Source of the DNA: Chitinophagaceae bacterium UBA2791
Lineage (GTDB): Bacteria > Bacteroidota > Bacteroidia > Chitinophagales > Chitinophagaceae
Length of the DNA stretch: 15,111 bases
Direction of reading: 5' to 3'
Assembly (NCBI GenBank): GCA_002352105.1
Contig: DEHV01000073.1
Span: 67,759-82,869, forward strand
The notes below the pieces were generated by a model. It was not told the DNA's origin. It did no database searches and worked only from the letters and a program-made list of their open reading frames with translations. Position numbers and translations under genes: made by a program. Shown in pieces: positions 7,172-13,832 of this stretch; within the stretch, counting starts at the first letter, position 1, and each line of letters starts with the position of its first letter.

Positions 7172-7552
7172 ATGACAACTAATCTCAGAATATCTAACGA
7201 GGTAAAGTCATTAATACCTCATATCTTCTTTGTGATCTTTTTCTGTTTTATGGTTATCAATAACCCTCATCCGAATGGTCTATTTGGATTGATATTGACT
7301 TTGCCTTTTTTAATTCAAATATTTTTTCCTAAGCGATGGTTAAATGATGTTTTGGCTTTCTTGACTCTTTTATTTAGCCTCTACTGTATAGTAGGTTTTT
7401 TTACTCAAATATCAAAAGGCGTCGGCGATGGCATCATGTTAGAGCGCCTGTTGTTAAGCGCCGTATTCGTATTGTTAAGTTTAGCGATGTCTATATGGCT
7501 TGTTATTCAGGCCAGCAGGACTGATGCAGGGGTAAAAATCCAACGGGCTTAG
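7172..7552 (+). CDS. Hypothetical small integral membrane protein
   Basis: With the ATG at 7172 the protein has 126 residues. The frame is open from 6956, but its first 72 codons run antisense to the esterase pseudogene and through AT-rich DNA, so the internal start is preferred. Four hydrophobic segments are visible: LIPHIFFVIFFCFMVI (about 15-30), GLFGLILTLPFLIQIFF (about 37-53), DVLAFLTLLFSLYCIVGFF (about 58-76) and LLLSAVFVLLSLAMSIWLVI (about 93-112). The C-terminal tail is polar and basic. I recognise no family. It is AT-richer than its neighbours, sits alone between a pseudogene and a repeat array, and points opposite to the surrounding genes, which suggests a late insertion. TATATTTTG at 7098-7106 is a possible -7-like element. 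Confidence 0.55.
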   Translation: MTTNLRISNEVKSLIPHIFFVIFFCFMVINNPHPNGLFGLILTLPFLIQIFFPKRWLNDVLAFLTLLFSLYCIVGFFTQISKGVGDGIMLERLLLSAVFVLLSLAMSIWLVIQASRTDAGVKIQRA

Positions 7553-7696
7553 AGTCAGCGGCTCGGACCATTTCCCCCACTCGCACAAGCAAGCCTGGCT
7601 CGTTGCGGAAAAAACAAAACCCCGAAGCGGGAGCTTCCTAATCTGGATTATCTCGCTTCGCTCGATGATCCAACCCGCTTTGCATTATCCAAGTAA

Positions 7697-7728
7697 CCCC
7701 GCCTGCTGTCGCAGGCTGGGTTTGTTTT
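7697..7728 (+). terminator. Hairpin terminator in repeat unit 1
   Basis: CCC then GCCTGC (7701-7706), loop TGTC, GCAGGC (7711-7716) and GGG pair into a long stem, followed by TTTGTTTT. On the plus strand this could end the transcript of the small membrane protein gene about 145 bases upstream. Confidence 0.5.
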
Positions 7729-7858
7729 CCCCTTCATTCGCACAAGCAAGCTTGTGCTCGTTTCGGAAAAAACAAAACCCTGGAGCGGAAGCTTCCTAAT
7801 CTGGATTATCTCGCTTCGCTCGATGATCCAACCCGCTTTGCATTACCCAAGTAACCCC

Positions 7859-7887
7859 GCCTGCTGGCGCAGGCTGTTTTTGTTTTT
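7859..7887 (+). terminator. Hairpin terminator in repeat unit 2
   Basis: GCCTGC (7859-7864), loop TGGC, GCAGGC (7869-7874), then TGTTTTTGTTTTT. It is the copy of the unit 1 hairpin with a better T tract, and together the two would give a double plus-strand terminator ahead of the oppositely oriented tRNA gene. Confidence 0.5.
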
Positions 7888-7923
7888 CCCCCACTTGCAC
7901 AAGCAAGCTTGTGCTCGTTGCGG

Positions 7924-7958
7924 AAAAAACAAAACCCCGAAGCGGGAGCTCCGGGGTT
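7924..7958 (-). terminator. Rho-independent terminator of tRNA-Gln
   Basis: Read on the minus strand, AACCCCG (7958-7952) pairs with CGGGGTT (7939-7933) around a 12-base loop and is followed by TTGTTTTTT. It begins 5 bases past the tRNA 3' end. The distal arm and T tract form part of repeat unit 3 and are echoed in units 1 and 2, where the proximal arm is replaced. Confidence 0.75.
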
Positions 7959-7963
7959 ACTTG

Positions 7964-8034
7964 TTGCCCGACCTGGATTCGAACCAAGACATACAGATCC
8001 AGAATCTGTCGTACTACCCTTATACTATCAGGCA
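7964..8034 (-). tRNA. tRNA-Gln, anticodon CTG
   Basis: The 71-base minus-strand sequence folds as a complete cloverleaf. The acceptor stem is TGCCTGA/TCGGGCA (one T-G pair) with discriminator A. The D arm is GTAT/GTAC with an AAGGGTA loop. The anticodon stem is ACAGA/TCTGT with loop TTCTGGA, giving anticodon CTG and decoding CAG. The T arm is CTTGG/CCAGG with loop TTCGAAT. The 3' CCA is not encoded (CAA follows), so it must be added by the CCA-adding enzyme. A promoter lies just upstream and a terminator just downstream, so it is an independent unit. Confidence 0.94.
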
Positions 8035-8051
8035 ATGATTATTGGGGTTTG

Positions 8052-8059
8052 CAAAGATA
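8052..8059 (-). promoter_or_regulatory. -7 promoter element of tRNA-Gln
   Basis: TATCTTTG on the minus strand matches TAnnTTTG exactly and lies 17 bases before the mature tRNA 5' end. No good -33 TTTG is seen at the usual spacing. Confidence 0.5.
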
Positions 8060-8147
8060 CATAACTATTTATTCAAAATTAAGGCTGCCACCGTTTTGCC
8101 TATTATTTATTTGAAAATTTCGGGAGGAAAACCGGATAAAAACCCTT

Positions 8148-8612
8148 TTACCAGGCGTTTTTCATCGATTTGTTAACCCTTTCCGCTTTCACTACATCGC
8201 CCTCTTTCCAACGCGGGCTGTAGGAAACAAAAAAGGCGAGCCAGATGGTCCTGGCCAGGCGCATAAGTATGGGCTGCAAAACGATCAGTAATACGGCATT
8301 TACGCCCATCCAGTAAAAAAAGCGGTTGTCGCTCAGGGAAAAACCTATCAAGACCCACCAGGCGATAAAGGATGCGACGCTAATGGCTATGCCCAGCGCA
8401 TAGCTTACGTAGCTGGTACCGTAATAAAACCCCGGCTCCATATCGGTGACCTGCCCGCAAACCGGGCAGGGGTCATTCATAAGCAACATGGTCTTTAACT
8501 TGTAGGGGTTGGTATGTATATATAATTTTCCCCGGCGGCATCGCGGACAGCGATTGCTGAGCAGGCTGAGGATGAAGTTGGGCTTATGGTCATTGACGGA
8601 ATGTGCGCACAT
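8148..8612 (-). CDS. DUF983 family membrane protein with zinc-ribbon motif
   Basis: 154-residue inner-membrane protein. Two cysteine pairs, C22-x2-C25 (RCPRCRRGKL) and C49-x2-C52 (DPCPVCGQ), form a probable zinc ribbon. The segment MEPGFYYGTSYVSYALG follows and is characteristic of DUF983. Two hydrophobic helices follow at about residues 68-92 and 99-117, and the tail (YSPRWKEGD) matches the family ending. DUF983 proteins are widespread in Bacteroidota and alphaproteobacteria; their function is not established. Start is the ATG at 8612; a TAnnTTTG element about 120 bases upstream suggests a single-gene transcript. Family assignment is firm, role unknown. Confidence 0.86.
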   Translation of the reverse strand: MCAHSVNDHKPNFILSLLSNRCPRCRRGKLYIHTNPYKLKTMLLMNDPCPVCGQVTDMEPGFYYGTSYVSYALGIAISVASFIAWWVLIGFSLSDNRFFYWMGVNAVLLIVLQPILMRLARTIWLAFFVSYSPRWKEGDVVKAERVNKSMKNAW

Positions 8613-9037
8613 TATCAGTTTTTTTAATTAGCGGGATCAGCATTGGAATTCCCCATAGGTTGTTCCGCTTATTTGCCGATAGATCCGTTGAAAAGCCTTT
8701 TTCTTTAGGTCAAAGCATATTTGGCCCTGCAAAGTTAATTAAGTTAGGTAAGATAAACAGGGATTTCATGTGGCGGTAGCGCCCCTCTTCGGTTTTATTC
8801 ATGGTCAGGCTGATGCTTCGAAATGCAGACTCGGGTCTTTCAGGATGATTTTCATCTCTATATGCTTTTTAGTTAGGATAGGCAGCATCAGCGAATACAG
8901 ATTCTCAAACAGATCCCTGGCATATATTTTCCGCAGATCAGTGAGGAGACAGTCAGCTCGTTGGCCATAAAAGCCGTTATGGCAGATCCTGCAAAAAGTT
9001 TAAGAACGGAATAATTGGGATGGTTTGCCAGTATCCA
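8613..9037. other. Gene-free spacer, possibly with a decayed reading frame
   Basis: No convincing gene is seen in these 425 bases. The half near 8613-8760 carries the leader and promoter of the DUF983 gene. In the other half a minus-strand frame stays open for 64 codons from 8999 to a TGA at 8807-8805 and reads protein-like near its end (KKHIEMKIILKDPSLHF). It has a stop directly before it, no suitable start and no family I recognise. It may be a gene remnant or chance. Confidence 0.3.
8730..8737 (-). promoter_or_regulatory. -7 promoter element of the DUF983 gene
   Basis: TAACTTTG on the minus strand, followed by CA, fits the TAnnTTTG consensus. It would give a leader of about 110 bases before the ATG at 8612. 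A clear -33 element is not seen. Confidence 0.42.
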
Positions 9038-10264
9038 TTATCCCAGCAATTTATTACGGACCATCAGGCAGGCTCCGATCACTCCCGCTTTGGCGCCCAG
9101 CCGGGAGATTTTTAACTGGGTATCGTTGTTCACCAGGCTGAGGGAATATTTATTGATGGCGCTTTTTACCGGGTAATAAATATAATCGCCGGCGCCAGCG
9201 AGCCGCCCGCCGAGAATTATCAGTTCCGGATTGTACAGGTTGATCAGCGCTGCTATCGCTTTACCGAGCTTTTCCCCGACCTTGGCAATCAGTTCAATAG
9301 CCAGCGTATCATCATTGTTGGCTGCGTCAATAATATCATCCAGCTTGATATCATCGATATTCTTGTATTTGCTGTTCAGTAGGGAACTCGCGCCTTCGCG
9401 CAGTTTCTGACGAAACTGGTCGATCAGCGCTTTGCCGGAGGTCTCCGTTTCCAGGCAACCCTTTTTTCCGCAATGGCATAAGATCTCATTCTGGAAAAAC
9501 GGAATATGTCCGAATTCTCCTGCAAATCCTGATTTCCCGTAATATAATTCGCCATTGATCATAACGCCCATGGCTATTCCGTAATCAATATTGATAAAAA
9601 GCACATCCTTTTCATCATGCACCACCCCGCTGCAGAACTCGCCATAGGCCATGGCCCGGGAATCATTATCCAGGTAGGTTGGTATCCCGATCTTTCGTTC
9701 GATTACGCTGCTCAGCGGTTCTTCATTAAAGTAGAAGAAGCTGTAACTGTAACCGGTTTTGTAGTTGATACGGCCCGAAAGGCTAATGCCGATGCCCAAC
9801 ACTTTCTCGGCAATATCTTTCAATCCCTCAATAAATGTTTTCACGATCTCGCATAGTTCATCCAGCGATTGCTGCGTATTGCTTAGCGTATAGGGCAGCC
9901 GTTCCGAAAGCTTCACCAGGTTCTTCTTAAAATCAAGCAGCCCGATGTTGATATAATTATTTTTTACTTCCACCCCTACAAAAAAGGCGGAATCGGAGGC
10001 AAGTCCGTAAATGTTGGGACGTCTGCCTACAGAAGATCCGGTTTTACCATAGTCCTTTACCAGTCCGGCTTCGATCAGTTCCGCAATAAGCTCGCCTGTT
10101 TTAGGCACGCTTGTATTCAGCAGCTTACTAAGGTAGGGAATGGTAGCATTGCCGGAATTGGCAAAATGAGTCAGTATGCTACGGATAAGCTTCCGGTTTT
10201 TATACGCCACTCCTGCCAGATTTTCGTTTTGCAACTCCTGCAATAATGAATAATGCTTTGCCAT
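9038..10264 (-). CDS. ROK-family transcriptional regulator/sugar kinase-like protein
   Basis: 408 residues from the ATG at 10264. A TTG at 10288 would add 8 residues but falls inside a -7 promoter element, so the ATG is preferred. The N-terminal ~85 residues form a winged helix-turn-helix (ATIPYLSKLLNTSVPKTGELI, then SSVGRRPNIYGL), as in NagC/Mlc/XylR-type ROK repressors. The rest is an actin-like ROK fold: DYGIAMG at 227-233 is the phosphate-binding segment. GEFGH...CHCGKKGCLE gives the ROK zinc ligands H253, C263, C265 and C270. D201 in LDNDSRA is at the position of the kinase catalytic aspartate, so sugar kinase activity is not excluded. It is divergent from the epimerase/permease operon, which it probably represses in response to a sugar (inference). 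Confidence 0.9.
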   Translation of the reverse strand: MAKHYSLLQELQNENLAGVAYKNRKLIRSILTHFANSGNATIPYLSKLLNTSVPKTGELIAELIEAGLVKDYGKTGSSVGRRPNIYGLASDSAFFVGVEVKNNYINIGLLDFKKNLVKLSERLPYTLSNTQQSLDELCEIVKTFIEGLKDIAEKVLGIGISLSGRINYKTGYSYSFFYFNEEPLSSVIERKIGIPTYLDNDSRAMAYGEFCSGVVHDEKDVLFINIDYGIAMGVMINGELYYGKSGFAGEFGHIPFFQNEILCHCGKKGCLETETSGKALIDQFRQKLREGASSLLNSKYKNIDDIKLDDIIDAANNDDTLAIELIAKVGEKLGKAIAALINLYNPELIILGGRLAGAGDYIYYPVKSAINKYSLSLVNNDTQLKISRLGAKAGVIGACLMVRNKLLG

Positions 10265-10285
10265 TTGAGCGGTAAATAATACAGA

Positions 10286-10293
10286 CAAATATA
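10286..10293 (-). promoter_or_regulatory. -7 promoter element of the ROK gene
   Basis: TATATTTG on the minus strand matches TAnnTTTG exactly. Initiation about 6 bases downstream leaves a leader of roughly 16 bases before the ATG at 10264. The upstream 10294-10370 stretch is very AT-rich, like an UP element. Confidence 0.45.
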
Positions 10294-10385
10294 TTTTACA
10301 ATCAAATATTTATAAAAAAAATTATAATTTAATCAATAATTAATTAATATTTTTATTAATTATTCTTTTTGGAGTGTCTTGGCGC

Positions 10386-10434
10386 CATGTCATACTTATA
10401 GGGGTGAACACATGCCATACTTATAGGATGAACA
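10386..10434 (+). promoter_or_regulatory. Two tandem operator-like repeats before the epimerase/permease operon
   Basis: A 25-base copy (10386-10410) is followed directly by a 24-base copy (10411-10434). They share CATRYCATACTTATAGG and end in TGAACA; the differences are two substitutions and one missing G. Each copy also contains a weak CAT...ATG/GTG dyad. They lie 44 bases before the epimerase ATG in the divergent spacer with the ROK regulator, so binding by that protein or by another sugar-responsive regulator is the obvious hypothesis. Confidence 0.5.
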
Positions 10435-10477
10435 ATTGATACGGAAAAATTTTAATGAACGTCGTTTTTAATCATAC

Positions 10478-11680
10478 ATGCAGAATATGACAAATCTAGC
10501 CTACGCACAGCTTTATAAGAATGCACTCTTAAACGATATCGTTCCATTCTGGTTAAATAATTCGGGCGACCGGGAATATGGAGGTTATTTTTCCTGCCTC
10601 GACGAACAGGGAAAAGTATACGATACCGATAAATTCATCTGGTTGCAATGTCGCCAGGTCTGGACTTTTTCAATGCTGTATAATAAAGTGGAGCGAAAAC
10701 AGGAATGGCTGGATTTTGCGCTTTCAGGAGCGCGGTTTTTACAAGAGCATGGTCGCGATGCGGCCGGCAACTGGTATTTTTCGCTTACCCGCCTCGGCCA
10801 CCCGCTGATACAACCGTATAATATTTTCTCTGATTGTTTCGCAGCTATGGCTTTTGCCCAGCTCTATACCGCTACCGGTAACGGGGAGTATGGCGATATT
10901 GCCACGGCCACATTCCGCAACATACTCGACCGAAGCGGCAATCCCAAAGGGATCTATTCAAAAGCTTACCCCGGCGCCCGCCCGCTGCAGAGTTTTTCCC
11001 TTCCCATGATCCTCTCCAACCTTGTGCTCGAAATGGAGCCCTTGCTGGAACCGTCATTGGTAGAATCTACCATCCGGCAATCTATCCGCCTCGTGATGGA
11101 TGTTTTTTATCAGGAAGATTCGGGCCTGATATTGGAAAGCGTGGACGAGCAGGGAAATTTCTGCGATTGCATAGAAGGACGCGTGATCAACCCCGGTCAT
11201 GGCCTTGAAGCGCTTTGGTTCATCATGGACCTTGCGGAACGTGCCGGAGATCAGCAATTGATGCAAAAAGCAACAGCTATTTCTCTACGTATCATGGAAT
11301 ATGGGTGGGATAAAAAAGAAGGAGGTATTTTTTATTTCCTGGATTACCGTAATAAACCATCCCTGCCGCTGGAATGGGACCAGAAGCTATGGTGGGTGCA
11401 TGCCGAGGCGTTGGTTTGTATGCTGAAAGGATACCGCCATACCGCCAACCCCGAATGCTGGAAATGGTTTGAACAATTGCACGATTACACATGGTCGCAT
11501 TTTCCCGATCCGGTCAACGGAGAATGGTATGGGTATTTAAACCGGGCGGGCCAGGTATTGTTGCCTTTAAAAGGCGGGAAATGGAAAGGTTGTTTTCATG
11601 TGCCCCGCAGTCTCTACCAGGGATGGAAAACCTTACTGGCAATAGAAGAAAAGAACAAACAGATCAACCTGGAAAAATAA
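10478..11680 (+). CDS. N-acylglucosamine 2-epimerase (AGE/renin-binding protein family)
   Basis: 400-residue cytosolic (alpha/alpha)6-barrel enzyme; family members interconvert N-acetylglucosamine and N-acetylmannosamine. Family motifs run in order: CRQVWTFSMLYNKVER (R59), EGRVINPGHGLEALWF (H241), WDQKLWWVHAEAL (H308) and KGCFHVPRSLY (H374, R377). H241 and H374 correspond to the catalytic histidine pair. The 'GCFHVPR' ending matches GlcNAc 2-epimerases rather than cellobiose epimerases or YihS-type isomerases. Length is normal for the family. An in-frame ATG at codon 4 is an alternative start. It is followed after 4 bases by a FucP-type permease, an arrangement like nanE-nanT of Bacteroidota sialic acid use. 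No N-acetylneuraminate lyase is in the window, so sialic acid is only one possible substrate source. Confidence 0.9.
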   Translation: MQNMTNLAYAQLYKNALLNDIVPFWLNNSGDREYGGYFSCLDEQGKVYDTDKFIWLQCRQVWTFSMLYNKVERKQEWLDFALSGARFLQEHGRDAAGNWYFSLTRLGHPLIQPYNIFSDCFAAMAFAQLYTATGNGEYGDIATATFRNILDRSGNPKGIYSKAYPGARPLQSFSLPMILSNLVLEMEPLLEPSLVESTIRQSIRLVMDVFYQEDSGLILESVDEQGNFCDCIEGRVINPGHGLEALWFIMDLAERAGDQQLMQKATAISLRIMEYGWDKKEGGIFYFLDYRNKPSLPLEWDQKLWWVHAEALVCMLKGYRHTANPECWKWFEQLHDYTWSHFPDPVNGEWYGYLNRAGQVLLPLKGGKWKGCFHVPRSLYQGWKTLLAIEEKNKQINLEK

Positions 11681-11684
11681 TTTT

Positions 11685-12953
11685 ATGGCAAACATTGCAT
11701 CAACGGAAACCCCTTTGGTTGAGCCTTCGCCGAATGGCCGGAAAACCAACTACCTGCCTGCGCTGATCTCTTTGGGAGCGCTGTATTTCATGATGGGATT
11801 TATTACCTGCATGAACGATACGTTGGTGCCTTTTTTCAGGAAGGGATTTGATTTGGACTATACCTCTTCTTCGCTGGTGCAGTTCTATTTCTTTCTGACG
11901 TACGGACTTATGTCGATACCGGCCGGTAAAATAGTGCAACGCATCGGTTATCAGAAAGGAATGGTATGGGGATTTTGTATTGCCGCTGCAGGCGCCTTGT
12001 TGTTTTATCCTGCTTCTGTGTTTCATCAATATACCGTATTTCTGGGCGCTTTGTTTGTGCTGGCCATTGGCATTGTATTGCTACAGGTTGCCGCTAACCC
12101 TTATATCACCGCGCTGGGACCGGTGCGCACAGCCTCTTCGCGGCTAACGCTTATACAAGGCGCGGGCTCGCTGGGAACAACTGCGGCTCCCTTGTTTGGC
12201 GCAGCTTTTATTCTTTCCGGGCTCGAAGGCGCCGCCGCTTCCAGCGATGCGGTTAAATATCCGTATTTGGGCATAGCGCTCCTTCTCGCCATAATTGCGA
12301 TCACGCTATCTGTATTGAAGCTGCCTGTTATTAAAACAACGGCTCCTGCTGAAAATAAAACCGGGCAGCCGGCAGGTAAAACCATTTTTTCTTTCCGGAA
12401 CCTGAATTTCGGCATAGCCGGCATCTTCTGTTATGTAGGCGCAGAAGTGGCCATCGGTACTTTTCTCACAAACTATATTGCAGATGCGCTTGCCATTTCC
12501 GAACGGGACGCCAACCATTATGTAGCCTATTATTGGGGAGGAATGCTGGTCGGCCGGCTGGTGGGCGCTTTCCTGCTGCGAAAGGCGCGGCCGCAGACGG
12601 TATTGGCTGCCTGTGGCGCAATGGCCGTCGGCCTGATCTTGGTTTCTATTTCCTCTGATGGTTATCTGGCCGTATGGACGATGATTGCTGTTGGGCTGTG
12701 CAATTCCGTTATGTTTGCCATTATCTTTTCGCTTTCCGTAAACGGATTGGGCAATCATACTACTGTGGCATCCGGGCTCTTATCGACCGCTATTGTGGGA
12801 GGCGCGGTTGTTTCCTTTTTGCAGGGAGTAATAAAGGATCATTCTTCCTGGGCTATGGCATTTATTATCCCGGTTCTTTGTTACGGTTATATAGTTTTTT
12901 ACGGACTGAATGGATACCATCCGGGGAGGTCGGGCCGTACGATCCATGCCTGA
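11685..12953 (+). CDS. Sugar:proton symporter, MFS superfamily, FucP type
   Basis: 422-residue inner-membrane transporter with about 12 hydrophobic helices. The first helix ends in the FucP-type GFITCMNDTLVPFFRKGF. Helix 2 leads into an MFS A-like loop, PAGKIVQRIGYQKGM. VLLQVAANPYITALG and ASSRLTLIQGAGSLGTTAAP in helices 4-5 are hallmark segments of the FucP/sugar-MFS family. The central loop (about 217-235) is hydrophilic. The start is only 4 bases after the epimerase stop, so the two are one operon and the permease probably imports the epimerase substrate or a precursor, such as an N-acetylhexosamine or sialic acid. L-fucose itself is unlikely, given the partner and the absence of fucose isomerase or kinase genes. 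Confidence 0.9.
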   Translation: MANIASTETPLVEPSPNGRKTNYLPALISLGALYFMMGFITCMNDTLVPFFRKGFDLDYTSSSLVQFYFFLTYGLMSIPAGKIVQRIGYQKGMVWGFCIAAAGALLFYPASVFHQYTVFLGALFVLAIGIVLLQVAANPYITALGPVRTASSRLTLIQGAGSLGTTAAPLFGAAFILSGLEGAAASSDAVKYPYLGIALLLAIIAITLSVLKLPVIKTTAPAENKTGQPAGKTIFSFRNLNFGIAGIFCYVGAEVAIGTFLTNYIADALAISERDANHYVAYYWGGMLVGRLVGAFLLRKARPQTVLAACGAMAVGLILVSISSDGYLAVWTMIAVGLCNSVMFAIIFSLSVNGLGNHTTVASGLLSTAIVGGAVVSFLQGVIKDHSSWAMAFIIPVLCYGYIVFYGLNGYHPGRSGRTIHA

Positions 12954-13070
12954 CGTTATTTAATAATGAATTAATGTTTATGCAAGGCTGATCCTTTACC
13001 AGGTAGAGGTCTTAGTTCCGGCGCCCTATCTTTCCTTAACCGGTTGGAAGAAATGCTCGGCAAGCTCCTC

Positions 13071-13832
13071 TTATTTCCCCATCCATTCTTTGAACTCTTT
13101 TGCCTTTTCCCTGCTTACCAGCGCTTCTTTAGTTGTAGCAGGTTGCAATTCCAATTTCAACTTGCCATTAAAATAGTTATGAATTTGTGCAATGGCTTTA
13201 CTGTGCAGGATAAACCCCCTGTTGATGCGGTAAAATTGCTGGGGGTCCAACATCTGCTCCAGGTCTTCCAGCGTGTAATCTACTATATGCCGCTGTTTGT
13301 TCCAGGTTATAAAATAGCTCAGCCGCCCCTCGGCATAGAAATAAGCTATGTCGCGGGTTTCAACAGACAGCAGCTTTTGCCCCTGCTTTACTAAAAAGCG
13401 GGAGCGCCACGCTTTGGTCTGCTGCTTCAGCTCCCGGATGAGCTGCTCCACATTCAGGGCAGAGGAGGAGAATTTCTGCTGCCACTGCTGGTATTTATCC
13501 AGCGCATTTCTCAGCTCCTCTTTCTTAATGGGCTTTAGGAGGTAGTCAACGCTGTTCAGTTTAAAAGCCTGCAAGGCATATTCATCATAAGAGGTCGTAA
13601 ATATGACCATGCTTTTGATAGTAACATGATTGAATATTTCGAAGCTCTGCCCGTCCGTTAATTCAATATCCATTAAAATAATGTCCGGGTGCGGGCGCTG
13701 CAAAAGCCATTCTACCGAAGATTTAATGCTGCGGGTATTGCCGGCTATCTTAATGGAGCCATCAATAGAAGTAAGCAGACGGCTAAGCTTTTCAGCGCCT
13801 AATTGTTCGTCTTCAATAATTAGCACTTCCAT
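13071..13832 (-). CDS. LytTR-family response regulator
   Basis: 253-residue two-component regulator. The receiver domain spans about residues 1-120, with the acidic pocket E7/D8, phosphoacceptor D55 (ILMDIEL), T80 (FTTSYDEYA) and K100 (YLLKPI). The C-terminal LytTR DNA-binding domain covers about 145-250, with the family segments FLVKQGQKLLSVETRDIAYF and FYRINRGFILHSKAI. LytTR proteins bind paired direct repeats about two helical turns apart. The start overlaps the 3' end of the kinase gene by 20 bases, so the two are translationally coupled and almost certainly cognate. Convergent with the permease gene, separated by 117 bases with no clear terminator. Confidence 0.93.
   Translation of the reverse strand: MEVLIIEDEQLGAEKLSRLLTSIDGSIKIAGNTRSIKSSVEWLLQRPHPDIILMDIELTDGQSFEIFNHVTIKSMVIFTTSYDEYALQAFKLNSVDYLLKPIKKEELRNALDKYQQWQQKFSSSALNVEQLIRELKQQTKAWRSRFLVKQGQKLLSVETRDIAYFYAEGRLSYFITWNKQRHIVDYTLEDLEQMLDPQQFYRINRGFILHSKAIAQIHNYFNGKLKLELQPATTKEALVSREKAKEFKEWMGK

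Larger units (their letters stand above)
7583..7950. repeat. Three tandem repeat units with 157-bp period beside tRNA-Gln
   Basis: Units start at 7583, 7740 and 7897, each opening with GCACAAGCAAGC; both intervals are exactly 157 bases. Units 1 and 2 are complete and about 90% identical by eye. The 53-base core 7635-7687 recurs in unit 2 unchanged up to one base near its end. Unit 3 is only the first 54 bases and merges into the tRNA terminator. Each full unit is dense in dyads: GCACAAG/CTTGTGC in units 2-3, GGATTATC/GATGATCC (8 bp with one G-T) and GCCTGC/GCAGGC. CAAGTAACCCCG in units 1 and 2 (7690-7701, 7848-7859) is the inverse of the tRNA 3' flank at 7952-7963. The array is non-coding. 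Confidence 0.88.

Noticed and set aside
7635..7687. The repeat core shares CTGGATT with the tRNA-Gln T arm and could be a decayed tRNA or an att site.
   Set aside because: Only seven bases match, the distance to the terminator differs, and no cloverleaf can be drawn; no integrase gene or second copy of the tRNA 3' end is in the window.
7583..7950. Regular repeats considered as a CRISPR array.
   Set aside because: The units are contiguous 157-bp duplications with no alternation of short repeats and unique spacers, and no cas genes are nearby.
7754..8114. Several open frames on both strands across the repeat array and tRNA-Gln.
   Set aside because: They cross a tRNA gene, its terminator and tandem non-coding repeats; the protein-like appearance comes from the tRNA sequence.
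8805..8999. 64-codon minus-strand frame with protein-like ending.
   Set aside because: A stop lies directly before it, no suitable start is present and no family is recognisable, so it is described only as part of the gene-free spacer.
12101..12758. Open minus-strand frames of 107 and 150 codons within the permease gene.
   Set aside because: They are shadows of a well-defined 12-helix transporter gene and have no independent support.
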